Shown here: piece by piece, positions 7,799 through 17,846 of the stretch | Numbering within the stretch: the first letter of the stretch is position 1 | How the letters are laid out: each line of letters starts with the position of its first letter | Assembly (NCBI GenBank): GCA_027488935.1 | Contig: JAIYAP010000071.1 | Span: 62,001-126,000, forward strand | Source: Saprospiraceae bacterium | Lineage (GTDB): Bacteria; Bacteroidota; Bacteroidia; Chitinophagales; Saprospiraceae | Length of the DNA: 64,000 bases | Reading direction: 5' to 3' | The notes under the pieces: model-generated | Databases searched by the model: none | Seen by the model: only the letters and a program-made list of their open reading frames with translations | Told to the model about the DNA's origin: nothing | Program-made: the position numbers and the translations under genes

Positions 7799-10312
7799 AT
7801 GATGCACTCTACCCAGTCTATTCTTATCCGGCATGTTCTGCTGTTGATTACCCTTCTATTCAGTGTCGCTTCATTTGCCCAAAAGCCGGTCAAGCCGAAT
7901 GCCTCCGACATTTTACAAAGCATCAAAAAACTCAACGTGTTGGGTTCCGTACTGTATGTTGCCGCACACCCCGACGATGAAAACCAGCGGTTTATCAGCT
8001 ACTGCTCCAACGAAAAACTGTACAATGTGAGCTATTTGTCGCTGACCCGTGGCGATGGTGGACAAAACCTGGTTGGTCCCGAACTTCGGGAATTGCTCGG
8101 TGTTTTGCGTACCGAAGAATTGTTGATGGCACGTTCGGTAGATGGGGGCAAACAATATTTTAGCCGCGCCAATGATTTTGGTTTTTCTAAAAACCCGGAC
8201 GAAACCCTGCAAATATGGGATAAAGATGCGGTGCTTTCCGATGTGGTATGGACGATTCGCAAAACCCAGCCGGATGTGATCGTAAACCGCTTTTTTCACG
8301 ATAAAAAATACGAAACCCACGGACACCATACTGCCTCGGCCATGCTTTCGGTAGAAGCTTTTGACCTGGCCGGAAAAACGGACGCCTATCCATCGCAATT
8401 GGAATATGTAAAACCTTGGCAGCCCAAACGCCAGTTTTTCAATACGTCCTGGTGGTTCTATGGCGGTCGGGACGCATTTGATAAAATGGATAAAAGCCAA
8501 CTTTTTTCCGCCGACTTAGGGGTTTACCTGCCCCTTAAAGGAAAAAGTAATACTGAAGTGGCCGCCGAAGCGCGTTCCATGCACCGCTGCCAAGGTTTTG
8601 GTTCCATTGGCGAACGCGGCGAAAGTGTAGATTGGTTTGATTTTATAAAAGGCGAACGGCCAAAAACGAATGACCTGTTTGAAGGTATCAATACTACTTG
8701 GACCCGCGTGGAGGGTGGTACAAAAATTGGAAAACTGCTGGGAAAAGTAGAAAAACAATTCAACCCAAACAACCCAGCCGCTTCGGTACCCGAATTGATC
8801 AAAGCCATGCAAATGATCAAAACGTTGCCAGATAGTTATTGGAAAGTAGTGAAACTGGCCGAAATAAAACAAGTGATTAAGTCCTGCCTGGGTTTGTACC
8901 TGGAAGCGACGGCTTCTGAACCGAGTGCAGCACCCGGCGATATGGTCACCATTCGCGTGGAAGCAATCAATCGTTCCAATATACCGGTTGCTTTATCGGC
9001 CCTGCAGTATGTGCACCTGAATAAAGATACTGTGTTGGCCCTGAACCTCGTAAACAATAAAGCGTTCAAACTTGAAAAGAAAATCAAGTTGCCCGAAAAC
9101 GCGCCCTTCACAGGCCCTTATTGGTTGCAGCAGGGATTTAATGAAGGCATGTACACGGTGCCGGAACAAACCTTGCGCGGCTTACCCGAAACACCGCGTT
9201 TCCTTTCTGTTCGTTGGTCGATTACCATCGCGGGGGAAGCCATTGAGTACGACACCGATGTTGCGTACAAAATAGAAGAACCCGCCATCGGTGAAATTTG
9301 GCGGCCCTTTGAAGTTTTACCCGCCGCGTTTGTAGAGTTCGATCAGCCTAGTTATTTGTTTACCAACAATAGCCGCGATATTGGTGTGCGGTTTAAGGCC
9401 AACCGCGAAAACCTGCGCGGTTATGTTTCTCTGACCGCACCCGACGGCTGGACGGTTACGCCGTCTGAAGTTCCTGTGCAGTTTAAAAACAAAGGGGAAG
9501 AAAAAACGCTTTTTTTCACGGTTACTACAGCGGGTGCGCCCAGTGCCGGACGAATTAATGCCCTGGTGCGGGTCGATAATCAGGACTTTAGCCTGAAAAT
9601 GGTGCCGATTAAATACGATCATATTCCGCAGCAAAGTGTGTTGCTGCCCGCCAATGCCCGTGCTGCACGAACCGACATTTCGGTAAAAGCAAAAAATATC
9701 GGCTACTACATGGGTGCTGGCGACGATGTGCCAAACGCGCTGCGCCAAATGGGCTGCAATGTTACCTTACTGGAAGACAAAGACTTTGAGCAGAAAAATC
9801 TCAAAAAATTTGATGCTATCGTTTTAGGGATCCGGGCCTACAATACCAAGGAAGCATTGATTCAGCATCAAACCAAATTGATGGAATACACCGAACAAGG
9901 CGGGACACTTATTGTACAATATAACAACAATTTCGACCTGTTTGTAGAAAAAGTAGCCCCCTTCCCGATGAAACTCGCGCGCACCCGCGTTACAGATGAG
10001 CGCTCAGAAGTGCGGTTTCTATTGCCGGAACATCCCGTGCTTAACACGCCCAATAAACTGACGGCCGCCGATTTTAACAATTGGGTACAGGAACGCGGTT
10101 TATATTTTGCGAGTGAGTGGGACGCAAAATTTGCAGCCCCCATTTCTTGCAATGATCCAGGCGAAAAAGCAGCCGATGGCGCTTTATTAATTGCGCCTTA
10201 TGGCAAAGGGCAATACGTGTACACGAGCCTTTCCTTTTTCCGGGAATTGCCTGCTGGTGTGCCCGGGGCCTACCGCTTGTTTGCCAATATGTTATCGCTG
10301 GGAAATAAATAA
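7799..10312 (+). CDS. Secreted PIG-L family deacetylase with C-terminal GATase-like domain
   Basis: The N-terminal half is a PIG-L/LmbE zinc deacetylase, a family acting on N-acetylglucosamine-type groups. AAHPDDEN lies at about residues 55-62, and a second metal-site His cluster is present as THGHHTAS. A signal peptide covers about residues 1-28 (MMHSTQSILIRH, then LLLITLLFSVASFAQ). The middle holds beta-rich Ig-like sequence. The C-terminal 200 residues (IGYYMGAGDDVPNAL, LGIRAYNT, GGTLIVQYN) look like the glutamine-amidotransferase-like fold often fused to this family. The total of 837 residues is typical of the long exported Bacteroidota form, not of small BshB-type enzymes. ATG 7799 or the adjacent ATG 7802 is the start. 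A strong terminator follows at 10318. A role in glycan breakdown is inferred. Confidence 0.88.
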   Translation: MMHSTQSILIRHVLLLITLLFSVASFAQKPVKPNASDILQSIKKLNVLGSVLYVAAHPDDENQRFISYCSNEKLYNVSYLSLTRGDGGQNLVGPELRELLGVLRTEELLMARSVDGGKQYFSRANDFGFSKNPDETLQIWDKDAVLSDVVWTIRKTQPDVIVNRFFHDKKYETHGHHTASAMLSVEAFDLAGKTDAYPSQLEYVKPWQPKRQFFNTSWWFYGGRDAFDKMDKSQLFSADLGVYLPLKGKSNTEVAAEARSMHRCQGFGSIGERGESVDWFDFIKGERPKTNDLFEGINTTWTRVEGGTKIGKLLGKVEKQFNPNNPAASVPELIKAMQMIKTLPDSYWKVVKLAEIKQVIKSCLGLYLEATASEPSAAPGDMVTIRVEAINRSNIPVALSALQYVHLNKDTVLALNLVNNKAFKLEKKIKLPENAPFTGPYWLQQGFNEGMYTVPEQTLRGLPETPRFLSVRWSITIAGEAIEYDTDVAYKIEEPAIGEIWRPFEVLPAAFVEFDQPSYLFTNNSRDIGVRFKANRENLRGYVSLTAPDGWTVTPSEVPVQFKNKGEEKTLFFTVTTAGAPSAGRINALVRVDNQDFSLKMVPIKYDHIPQQSVLLPANARAARTDISVKAKNIGYYMGAGDDVPNALRQMGCNVTLLEDKDFEQKNLKKFDAIVLGIRAYNTKEALIQHQTKLMEYTEQGGTLIVQYNNNFDLFVEKVAPFPMKLARTRVTDERSEVRFLLPEHPVLNTPNKLTAADFNNWVQERGLYFASEWDAKFAAPISCNDPGEKAADGALLIAPYGKGQYVYTSLSFFRELPAGVPGAYRLFANMLSLGNK

Positions 10313-10317
10313 AATGG

Positions 10318-10360
10318 GGTTGCGGCAGGTGAATTTTAAAACACCTGCCGCAACCAATTT
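10318..10360. terminator. Intrinsic terminator, bidirectional
   Basis: A perfect 14-bp stem (GGTTGCGGCAGGTG at 10318-10331 with CACCTGCCGCAACC at 10342-10355) is followed by a T-rich run. It lies between the convergent PIG-L and T9SS genes and has A-rich sequence on the other side, so it can serve both. Confidence 0.85.
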
Positions 10361-10361
10361 T

Positions 10362-13124
10362 TTACCGGGAAGCAGCAATCAATTCAATGTAGCCGCTTAG
10401 TACCCCCGAACGGAGCACCACACCGTCTACCCGTTTTTCATAAATTTTGCATACATAAAAATAGGTGCCATCCGAAAGCGCCTTGCCTTCGGCATCGCGG
10501 CCCGCCCAATTCAAGTTGGGATCTGACGTTTGAAATACAGCATTGCCCCAGCGATTAAATACTTGAAAATCAACACGTTCAATAAAACGCCAGCCCGGAA
10601 AAGGGGTAAACAGGTCGTTTTTATCATCACCATTGGGCGTAAAAGCATTGGGTAAACGGTACTCCGGACAGTTATCCACACAAATCGTGTCACTCAAAAC
10701 ACTCTCGTTTCCAACGGAGTCAATGGCCGAAACCGCATAACATCCCGCCAGGCCATCTGGTAATAAGTGTTTGAATTGCAAATTCGTTGCCCCATTGATC
10801 TGTTGAATCGAACTAAGCGGCACCGTTTTATCCGCAGCATACCAAATGCGGTACGCGACCGCATCATCGGAGCCATCACATTGCACATTCGGATTGGTCC
10901 AACTCAATGCATTGGTGTAGGGAGGCTCGTTGGTTTGGTATTGCGGGTCATCGCACAAATTATGAATCGTCAATTTGGGTGCACAAGGCGGCACGGTATC
11001 AATCGGAATACCGCAGTTTTCCTGTGAATTATTAAAAATAGGGTTTATGACCCCACCAATACTATAGGTACCTTCCGAGCGCACATAATAACAATACTGT
11101 TTTCCGTTGATCAATCCGCGATCCTCATAGGTTGGGGTGGTCGTTGAACTAAGTAATTCGAACAAACCAGTCGTTTCATTCTGCCGATAAATATCGTACT
11201 GGTAATTATTCCAGGGAATGTTGCCCGACCAGCTTAAAATGTTGGTTTGATCGGTCGAATTAATGTTTAGAAATAATGAGGATGCTTCGTTCGACGAACC
11301 GAGGGGGGTATTTTCGCCCCGCACATAAAATGCCACCCTGTAGTGATAAGGGATTCCTTTGGTGTTTAAACCAATATCGGTAAAACAAGTATCGTTTGCC
11401 TGCCAAAATTGTGCTGCCACAAAGGATGCGCCGGGTACTTCGGTGAGTGTACCCGGACCAAACCCATCGCCGCGCAAAAGCTGATAACGATAGGGTCCAG
11501 GATTGATGATGGTATCCAGGTCGCCGCCTACTGGTTTTGACCAGCAAACTTGCATTTGACCCGTAGCGGGATCGGTATTTATAACGGAAACATTGGTAAT
11601 AAGGGGCAAATCACGGGGCAATTGCACACAAACTTCTTCTGAAGGTAAGCTTTCTACAATGTTGTACGGATAACCGCCGCCCGAAATACGCGCAAATTTG
11701 GCCAAAATACGGTAACAATACGTCCGGCCGCGCTCCACCGCCGTATCCTGATAAATATATCGGCCATTGAAACTATCCTTGGTAATAAAGGTCAATTCGG
11801 TATAACCACGACCTGCCAAACCTGGCTGGCAGGTATCGGGAACAAACGGGTTGCTGCCTTCCCGACGCCAAACCGAAAATCCAAAAAAGTAGTTGTTGGC
11901 TGCTTGATCGCAAAAATAAGGTTTCTCCCAACTGACTTCTACTTTGCCCATTTGCGCCGTTGCTTTTACGTCTTCCGGCGCAGGTCCGACCACTTTAATT
12001 TCCACGGTTTTCAAATCGGCCAGTTTGGGTACATCCACCGAACTGGAATCAACCGCTTTAAATACCACGGTGTATGCCTGGTCTGAAATTTGTTCGCAAG
12101 GCGGTGTCCAGGTAAAAATACCATTCACTGGAGGCGTACTAAAACCCACCGGACTTACGGTGAAAATCGCGTTGCTGCCTGGTGCACCCTGGCTGAGTGG
12201 TGCCCCGATCGCCGTCAATTGTACTTTATCACCTGCATCCGGATCGGTGCCGCGCACGTTAATTTTAACCAAATTTCCGGCTACCACACATATTTTATCG
12301 ATGGTTTCTACCACCGGCGGGTTATTATCGCAGGTTTCTACCAAAATCTGCATATCGCGTACGGTCGTATCAATGGGCGCCCCGTCTCGCCACGAAATGA
12401 TGATAAATGCCAGGTTGTACTCGCCCGCCCGCTGCGGACTCGTCCATAAAATATCCCCGGTTTTTCGATTGATTGAAAGGTTATTATTCGGACCGGGTGT
12501 GATGAAATTGGGAAAACTATAATTGGGAACCGGGGTATTTACGCTTTGCAGGGGTACAATAAATTCGTAGGATAAGCTATCGCCATCAGGATCATAGGCA
12601 TTGGGATTGTGTTTGAAGGGTTTTCCCTTACACGCCTGATCAATGGGGGGTTGCAATAAATATGGGGTCGTGTTGGATCCACCAAACTGCGGATCCTGAA
12701 ACGAGTACACGGTTTCAAGGTGAAACGGGATGTTTTCGCTGGAAGGTGGATTTACATTCAGAATGCCCGCAATACGGTTGGGGTCGGTCATGGAAATCCG
12801 GAAAGTTGCCGGACCTGCGTAAGTATGTCGGGCAACGTATAAGTTGTATTTGATATCGCCTGGCCAAACCACCCCTTTATCATTGGGGCCATTGCTGCGG
12901 TTTACGGCTTCGCAAACAAAATCGCCCCAACAAATGGTGAGCGTATCGCGATCGGCGTTGATACTACTGGCTTTTGTCCAGGTAATAATGGTCGCCTCAA
13001 TAGTAAGCGGCCCAATCTGGCGAATGTGAATTTCTCCGGCGCGGTTGTGGGTGGCCCACAAAACGGCAGGTGCTGCGAGCAAAGTCAACAGCAAAAAGAG
13101 CAAAAAATGGCGTTTTGAATTCAT
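10362..13124 (-). CDS. T9SS type B sorting-domain surface protein with fibronectin-like repeats
   Basis: This 920-residue protein has a signal peptide (residues 1-25, MNSKRHFLLFLLLTLLAAPA) and ends in the gliding-motility-associated C-terminal domain (CHU_C). That domain shows LPNAFTPNGDDKNDLF, FNRWGNAVF, WAGRD and DGTYFYV near residues 825-920 and directs export and surface attachment by the type IX system. Between them are cadherin-like modules (YDPDGDSLSYEF, DPDAGDKVQL) and several fibronectin type III-like modules with WSKPVGG, LSWSGNIP and YRIWYAADK patterns. No catalytic motif is visible. A structural or adhesive role on the outer surface is inferred. The gene is divergent from the DUF4286 gene. 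Confidence 0.92.
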   Translation of the reverse strand: MNSKRHFLLFLLLTLLAAPAVLWATHNRAGEIHIRQIGPLTIEATIITWTKASSINADRDTLTICWGDFVCEAVNRSNGPNDKGVVWPGDIKYNLYVARHTYAGPATFRISMTDPNRIAGILNVNPPSSENIPFHLETVYSFQDPQFGGSNTTPYLLQPPIDQACKGKPFKHNPNAYDPDGDSLSYEFIVPLQSVNTPVPNYSFPNFITPGPNNNLSINRKTGDILWTSPQRAGEYNLAFIIISWRDGAPIDTTVRDMQILVETCDNNPPVVETIDKICVVAGNLVKINVRGTDPDAGDKVQLTAIGAPLSQGAPGSNAIFTVSPVGFSTPPVNGIFTWTPPCEQISDQAYTVVFKAVDSSSVDVPKLADLKTVEIKVVGPAPEDVKATAQMGKVEVSWEKPYFCDQAANNYFFGFSVWRREGSNPFVPDTCQPGLAGRGYTELTFITKDSFNGRYIYQDTAVERGRTYCYRILAKFARISGGGYPYNIVESLPSEEVCVQLPRDLPLITNVSVINTDPATGQMQVCWSKPVGGDLDTIINPGPYRYQLLRGDGFGPGTLTEVPGASFVAAQFWQANDTCFTDIGLNTKGIPYHYRVAFYVRGENTPLGSSNEASSLFLNINSTDQTNILSWSGNIPWNNYQYDIYRQNETTGLFELLSSTTTPTYEDRGLINGKQYCYYVRSEGTYSIGGVINPIFNNSQENCGIPIDTVPPCAPKLTIHNLCDDPQYQTNEPPYTNALSWTNPNVQCDGSDDAVAYRIWYAADKTVPLSSIQQINGATNLQFKHLLPDGLAGCYAVSAIDSVGNESVLSDTICVDNCPEYRLPNAFTPNGDDKNDLFTPFPGWRFIERVDFQVFNRWGNAVFQTSDPNLNWAGRDAEGKALSDGTYFYVCKIYEKRVDGVVLRSGVLSGYIELIAASR

Positions 13125-13243
13125 AGGTTTCTACTAAATGTACTTAAAGTACAATATTAGAATAATTTCTTTTAAAATCGCTAAAAATCATGGTAGTTTG
13201 CCATTTTTACCCAACATGTTTTAAACAAACGCAAGATTCGACG

Positions 13244-13251
13244 TAGTTTTG
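13244..13251 (+). promoter_or_regulatory. Putative -7 element TAGTTTTG
   Basis: A perfect TAnnTTTG match ends 30 bases before the ATG at 13282, so transcription would begin downstream of the alternative ATG at 13249 and favours the shorter protein. Confidence 0.5.
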
Positions 13252-13281
13252 TGCAAACAACCACCTTATTATTGCTTTTTT

Positions 13282-13602
13282 ATGCTCCTATATAATGTTA
13301 CGGTTACCATTGAATTGGGTGTACACGAGGATTGGCTAAACTGGATGCGCAACAGCCATATTCCAGATGTAATGTCGACCGGCATGTTTTTGTCTTACCG
13401 GCTCAATAAAATGTTGGGCCATGAACACGAAGATGCGGAGGTGTACACGGTGCAATATTTGGTAAAAGATATGGCCCACCTTATTCAATACAATGATACT
13501 TACGCACTTGATCTTCAGGCAAAAGTAAAAGCGCGGTATGACGGCAAATACATGGTATTTCGAACGGTCATGGAGGTAATTGATCACAACGAACATCTTT
13601 AA
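13282..13602 (+). CDS. DUF4286 family protein
   Basis: This 106-residue cytoplasmic protein opens MLLYNVTVTIELGVHEDWLNWM and contains IPDVMSTGMF and YTVQYLV, characteristic of DUF4286, a small ferredoxin-like-fold family of unknown function found widely in Bacteroidota. No catalytic residues are known. The start at 13282 is chosen over 13249 because the family begins at this MLLYNV segment and because a promoter motif lies at 13244-13251. The next gene starts 29 bases downstream on the same strand, so the two are probably cotranscribed. Confidence 0.85.
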   Translation: MLLYNVTVTIELGVHEDWLNWMRNSHIPDVMSTGMFLSYRLNKMLGHEHEDAEVYTVQYLVKDMAHLIQYNDTYALDLQAKVKARYDGKYMVFRTVMEVIDHNEHL

Positions 13603-13631
13603 GCACCTCAAAAGCAACGATCCCCAACTCG

Positions 13632-14339
13632 ATGAAACGCTTTTTTCAAGGAACAACCTTTTTCTTTCTTATTTTTGCGGTCATTGGGACAGTTTTTGGA
13701 ATTGTTGCCGCTTCCATGCAATGGCATGATTACCGCATCATGCAGCAGGGTATAAAAGCCCAGGGTTTTGTGGTAGCCATGCAAGGCAATAATGAGGGTA
13801 ATGCGGCACCAATTATTGAATTTCAAGGCCCCGATGATAGCACGCATACCTATCGATCCAATATTTTTTCTAGTCCACCCGCGTATGAAGTCGGCGATAA
13901 GGTTACGCTCTGGTACAATCCCAAAATGCCCGATGAGGTCGTTTTGAGCGGATTTGATCAATGGTTTTTACCCGTCTTTTTTGGATTTTTTTTCCTGGCC
14001 TTTGGCGGTGTCGGCTATAGCGGCTTGTTGTTCCATTACGTCCGTCGGCAAAACCATCAGCATTTGCTGCGCACCGGAAAAACGGTTGACGCCCAATTTG
14101 TAGAAGTGTTTGTCAATCGCGCCTTTTCGGTGAATGATCAATCGCCCTTGGTGGTACGGTGTAAATGGACAGACCCGCTTGAACAACAGGAATATACGTT
14201 TGACAGTGAAAATTTATGGATCGACCCGTCTCCATATATAAAATCGGGCTCGACACTTACGGTGTATATCGAGCCCGATAATCCAATGATGTATTATGTA
14301 GATCTTCGTTTTTTAGAAGATAAAAAAGGCCGCAAATAA
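13632..14339 (+). CDS. DUF3592 domain membrane protein
   Basis: This 235-residue protein has an N-terminal transmembrane helix (about residues 5-27, FFQGTTFFFLIFAVIGTVFG) and a second hydrophobic segment near residues 115-138 (FLPVFFGFFFLAFGGVGYSG). An extracytoplasmic beta domain lies between them and another follows. The VVAMQGNNEG, YEVGDKVTLWYNPKMPDE and VYIEPDNP segments fit DUF3592. Function is unknown. It follows the DUF4286 gene closely. Its last codons lie in a short GC-rich hairpin (GCCGC at 14329, GCGGC at 14341) shared with the convergent gene, a weak terminator without a clear T run. Confidence 0.8.
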   Translation: MKRFFQGTTFFFLIFAVIGTVFGIVAASMQWHDYRIMQQGIKAQGFVVAMQGNNEGNAAPIIEFQGPDDSTHTYRSNIFSSPPAYEVGDKVTLWYNPKMPDEVVLSGFDQWFLPVFFGFFFLAFGGVGYSGLLFHYVRRQNHQHLLRTGKTVDAQFVEVFVNRAFSVNDQSPLVVRCKWTDPLEQQEYTFDSENLWIDPSPYIKSGSTLTVYIEPDNPMMYYVDLRFLEDKKGRK

Positions 14340-14345
14340 AGCGGC

Positions 14346-14933
14346 TTAAAACCGGCGTACAATGCCAACCCGCACCGTATTACTCAGAAAGGCATTGGCC
14401 GAAAAATTTTCAGATTCGGAACCCGATCGATTGTCCCATTGATAACTGACACTCAGACTAGGAATGGTTTCCAGGTTAATACCCCAACGGTCGTTAAAAT
14501 TGTGCTGCAAACCAAGAATATACCCAATACCTGTACTTAAATTGTAGGTGTTGCTGGTCCGTTGGTTTTCTTTTGCCGCTACAATTAAGGCATTTAGTGT
14601 CCATTGTGGACCACTGTAAAACCATAGTTTTTCGTCCAAAGCTTTGCGTTTTTCCCGACCAATACCAAACCCAACGGAGGCATCAAAGCGGGTTAAATCG
14701 TTGCTGGTATTTAATAAATTGATGTTCCCGACTAAAAAGCTCAGGCGACGGTACACGTTTTCCTTGATTTCCTTTTTATAGAAAGCAGAGAACGAATTGG
14801 AAGAATTAAAATTCAACCCCGTAAAACCCAGCCCAATTTCTTTACGGGCATTGGTTTGTTGAGCAAAGGCCGGCACTTGCAGGACGACAAGTAAAAGGCA
14901 AAAAAGCAAGAAACGAGTGTGACGATTCAACAT
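14346..14933 (-). CDS. Small outer-membrane beta-barrel-like protein
   Basis: This 195-residue protein has a signal peptide (residues 1-24, MLNRHTRFLLFCLLLVVLQV, cleavage near AFAQ). It is rich in alternating aromatic/hydrophobic strands (KEIGLGFTGLNF, YNLSTGIGYILGL, LSVSYQWDNRSG, FLSNTVRVGIVRRF) and ends in Arg-Phe. A terminal Phe is a hallmark of outer membrane barrel proteins. About eight strands could be formed. No specific family was recognised. It stands alone, convergent with the DUF3592 gene and separated from the oxidoreductase upstream by about 100 bases on the opposite side. Confidence 0.7.
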   Translation of the reverse strand: MLNRHTRFLLFCLLLVVLQVPAFAQQTNARKEIGLGFTGLNFNSSNSFSAFYKKEIKENVYRRLSFLVGNINLLNTSNDLTRFDASVGFGIGREKRKALDEKLWFYSGPQWTLNALIVAAKENQRTSNTYNLSTGIGYILGLQHNFNDRWGINLETIPSLSVSYQWDNRSGSESENFSANAFLSNTVRVGIVRRF

Positions 14934-15034
14934 ATATGGGCGTTTTAGTTAAAAGATATGAATGTAACGCGGTCCAGGATTAGCCTGCTGTCACGGTAAG
15001 GTTTCTTTAACGATGTGACTTTTAAAAATATATT

Positions 15035-16186
15035 TTAAAATGGCAGCCACTTCTGATCGCTCTTCCCGCTTTCAATTACTTTCTCGATAAAACGCATGCC
15101 CCGTACGCCGTCCTGGATGCTTGGGAAATCGGTGTGCAACGGATCGGGCGTTGTGCCTTCCATGCGCGCGCGCACACACAAAGCAAAATTGCGGTAAATA
15201 TTGGCAAACGCTTCCAGATACCCCTCTGGATGACCGGCCGGAATGCGAAAATGGGCAAGGGTTTCTGGATATAAGGTGCCTACCCCGGTGCGATACACTT
15301 GGGTGGGTTGATCGAGCCATTTCACCAACAAAGTATTGGGCTCCATTTGATGCCATTCCAGGCCGCCTTTTTCACCATAAACCCGAATATTCAGGTTGTT
15401 TTCTTCCCCAGCGGCAATTTGGCTGGCAAACAAAATTCCTTTTGCGCCATTGTCGAAACGCAGCAAAATATTGCCATCGTCATCCAGCTGGCGGCCGGGT
15501 ACAAAAATGCTGATATCCGCACAGAGTTCGGTGATCTGGAGGCCAGTTATGTATTCGGCAAGGTTTTCGGCGTGGGTGCCAATATCGCCCATCGCGCCAG
15601 CGATACCACTTTTGCTTGGATCGGTACGCCAGGCAGCTTGTTTTTGCCCGGATGCCTCCACTTGGGTACTTAACCAGCCTTGCGGATATTCAACGACTAC
15701 TTTTCGAATGTTGCCCAGCGCGCCATGTCGAATCATTTGGCGGGCCTGTTTGACCATCGGGTAGCCGGTGTAATTATGGGTAAGGGCAAAAAGCAGGCCC
15801 GACTTTTCTACAATTTGCTGTAATTCCAGGGCTTCTTCCAGATTGAAAGCAACAGGCTTGTCACAAATTACATGGAATCCTTGTTCGAGGGCCATTTTTG
15901 CCGGACCAAAATGGACATGGTTGGGCGTAACAATACTCACCACCTGCATGCGTAGTTGTTCTGGCAATTGTTGTTCGGCCAACATCATGGTTTCATAATC
16001 CGGATAGACGCGCTCGGCCGGAAGGCCCAACTCCATACCAGAGGCTTTGGATTTTTCGGCATTGCTACTAAAAGCGCCACATACCAGTTCAATTTCACCA
16101 TCCAAAGCGGCGGCCATACGGTGTACGTTGCCAATAAAGGCGCCAATACCGCCGCCTACCATGCCAATACGTATTTTTTGTTTCAT
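15035..16186 (-). CDS. Gfo/Idh/MocA family NAD(P)-dependent oxidoreductase
   Basis: The N-terminal Rossmann domain opens MKQKIRIGMVGGGIGAF (GxGGG dinucleotide-binding loop) and contains SIVTPNHVHFGPAKMAL and the conserved CDKPVA lysine motif. The C-terminal alpha/beta domain has AGAMGDIGTHAENLAEYI with the conserved Asp/His pair. These enzymes oxidise or reduce sugars, inositols or related polyols; the substrate is not predictable. The start at 16186 (383 residues) is chosen because 36 upstream in-frame residues (from 16294) are low-quality sequence unlike the family. The gene is divergent from gabD. Confidence 0.9.
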   Translation of the reverse strand: MKQKIRIGMVGGGIGAFIGNVHRMAAALDGEIELVCGAFSSNAEKSKASGMELGLPAERVYPDYETMMLAEQQLPEQLRMQVVSIVTPNHVHFGPAKMALEQGFHVICDKPVAFNLEEALELQQIVEKSGLLFALTHNYTGYPMVKQARQMIRHGALGNIRKVVVEYPQGWLSTQVEASGQKQAAWRTDPSKSGIAGAMGDIGTHAENLAEYITGLQITELCADISIFVPGRQLDDDGNILLRFDNGAKGILFASQIAAGEENNLNIRVYGEKGGLEWHQMEPNTLLVKWLDQPTQVYRTGVGTLYPETLAHFRIPAGHPEGYLEAFANIYRNFALCVRARMEGTTPDPLHTDFPSIQDGVRGMRFIEKVIESGKSDQKWLPF

Positions 16187-16389
16187 CAGAATTGTGCGTT
16201 TGATTGTTCTTTTAAACTGCTGTTTGAGCAGGCAATTATACTCGAAATTTATGGAGTATGCTATGCGCTTGAAAATTTTAAGGGGCAAATTCATCTGAAA
16301 AATAAAATCCTCAACTTTGCAGCGCCAAATTTTGTTTCGTGTAAAAGTGCCACGCCACCACCATTTTATAGCCTAACCACACCACATTC

Positions 16390-17841
16390 ATGTCCGAAAT
16401 CAAAGATATTAAATTGATGCGCCACCACGCATTTATCAATGGGGCTTGGGTAAGTGCCCACCCTGCCCGCACTTTCCCCGTTTTTAATCCGGCAACCCAG
16501 GAACAAATTGCCCTGGTAGCAGATTGCGGTGCACCTGAAACCGAACAAGCGATTGCTGCTGCACATACTGCTTTACCTGCCTGGCGCGCACAAACAGCGG
16601 CGGCCCGAGCAAATATTTTAAATCAATGGCGGCTGTTGATTCTGGAACACGCAGAAGATTTGGCTTTGTTAATGACCGAAGAGCAAGGTAAACCACTCAG
16701 CGAAGCCCGCGCGGAAGTAAAATATGGCGCTTCGTTTATTGAATGGTTTGCGGCCGAATGCCAGCGAGCATACGGCGACATTATTCCACCCCATGCGCCC
16801 GGCTTGCGTTTGTTGGTGAGCAAACAACCAGTTGGGATCGTTGCTGCAATCACACCCTGGAATTTTCCCATTGCCATGGTTACCCGCAAAGTAGCCCCAG
16901 CACTCGCGGCAGGTTGCACCGTAGTGTTAAAACCATCGGAAGAAACCCCTTTATCGGCCCTGGCCCTTGCAGCATTGGCCCACCAGGCAGGCATTCCACC
17001 GGGTGTTTTTAACATTGTACCCGGCTTGGATGCGCCTGCTATTGGAAAAACGCTCACCGACAGTACGTTGGTTCGCAAACTTTCCTTTACCGGAAGCACT
17101 GCGGTGGGCAAGCAATTGATGCGCCAATGTGCCGATACTGTGAAAAAAATATCCCTCGAACTGGGCGGCAATGCACCTTTTATCGTGTTTGAAGATGCCG
17201 ATCTGGATGCTGCTGTTCAAGGGGCCATACAGTCGAAATACCGCAACGCCGGACAAACCTGTGTGTGCGCCAACCGCATTTATGTGCAAAGGAGTGTGTA
17301 CGCGGCTTTTTTAGAAAAATTTACGCAAGCCACCAACCAGCTAATTGTCGGAGATGGCAGGCAGGCCGACGTAACGATTGGTCCGCTGATTAATAAAAAG
17401 GCGTTGCAAAAAGTGGAACGCCTCGTACAGGATGCCACCGAAAAGGGTGCGCGGGTGCTTACGGGCGGAAAAACATTATCGGGCAATTTTTATGCGCCCA
17501 CGGTTTTGGCCGAGGTGCAAGCGCACATGGAAATTAATCGGGAAGAAATTTTTGGACCCATTGCGGCGGTATCTGCTTTTGATACAGAAGCCGAAGTCAT
17601 TCAGCAAGCCAATGATACCCCTTATGGTTTGGCCGCCTATTTTTATAGCCGTGATATTGGTCGGGTATTTCGCGTATCGGAAGCGTTGGAATACGGCATG
17701 GTTGGGGTAAATACGGGCATTATGGGCACCGCAATTGCGCCTTTTGGCGGGATCAAAGAAAGTGGCATTGGCCGGGAGGGTTCTAAATACGGAATCGAGG
17801 AGTTTATGGAGATAAAATATACTTGTATTGCCGGAATCTAG
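16390..17841 (+). CDS. gabD: NAD(P)-dependent succinate-semialdehyde dehydrogenase
   Basis: This ALDH-superfamily enzyme oxidises succinate semialdehyde to succinate, the last step of the GABA shunt. Its 483 residues match the usual GabD length. Visible motifs are ITPWNFPIAM (residues 155-164), KPSEETP (cofactor lysine, from 181), FTGSTAVG (233-240), LELGG with general base Glu257, and GQTCVCANR with nucleophile Cys291. The CVC arrangement is typical of succinate-semialdehyde dehydrogenases. No gabT or gabP is adjacent, so the physiological source of the aldehyde is open. A bidirectional terminator follows at 17847. Confidence 0.88.
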   Translation: MSEIKDIKLMRHHAFINGAWVSAHPARTFPVFNPATQEQIALVADCGAPETEQAIAAAHTALPAWRAQTAAARANILNQWRLLILEHAEDLALLMTEEQGKPLSEARAEVKYGASFIEWFAAECQRAYGDIIPPHAPGLRLLVSKQPVGIVAAITPWNFPIAMVTRKVAPALAAGCTVVLKPSEETPLSALALAALAHQAGIPPGVFNIVPGLDAPAIGKTLTDSTLVRKLSFTGSTAVGKQLMRQCADTVKKISLELGGNAPFIVFEDADLDAAVQGAIQSKYRNAGQTCVCANRIYVQRSVYAAFLEKFTQATNQLIVGDGRQADVTIGPLINKKALQKVERLVQDATEKGARVLTGGKTLSGNFYAPTVLAEVQAHMEINREEIFGPIAAVSAFDTEAEVIQQANDTPYGLAAYFYSRDIGRVFRVSEALEYGMVGVNTGIMGTAIAPFGGIKESGIGREGSKYGIEEFMEIKYTCIAGI

Positions 17842-17846
17842 AGGAT

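Noticed and set aside
16187-16294. N-terminal extension of the Gfo/Idh/MocA protein from 16294
   Set aside because: The added 36 residues lie before the Rossmann loop and look like translated intergenic sequence.
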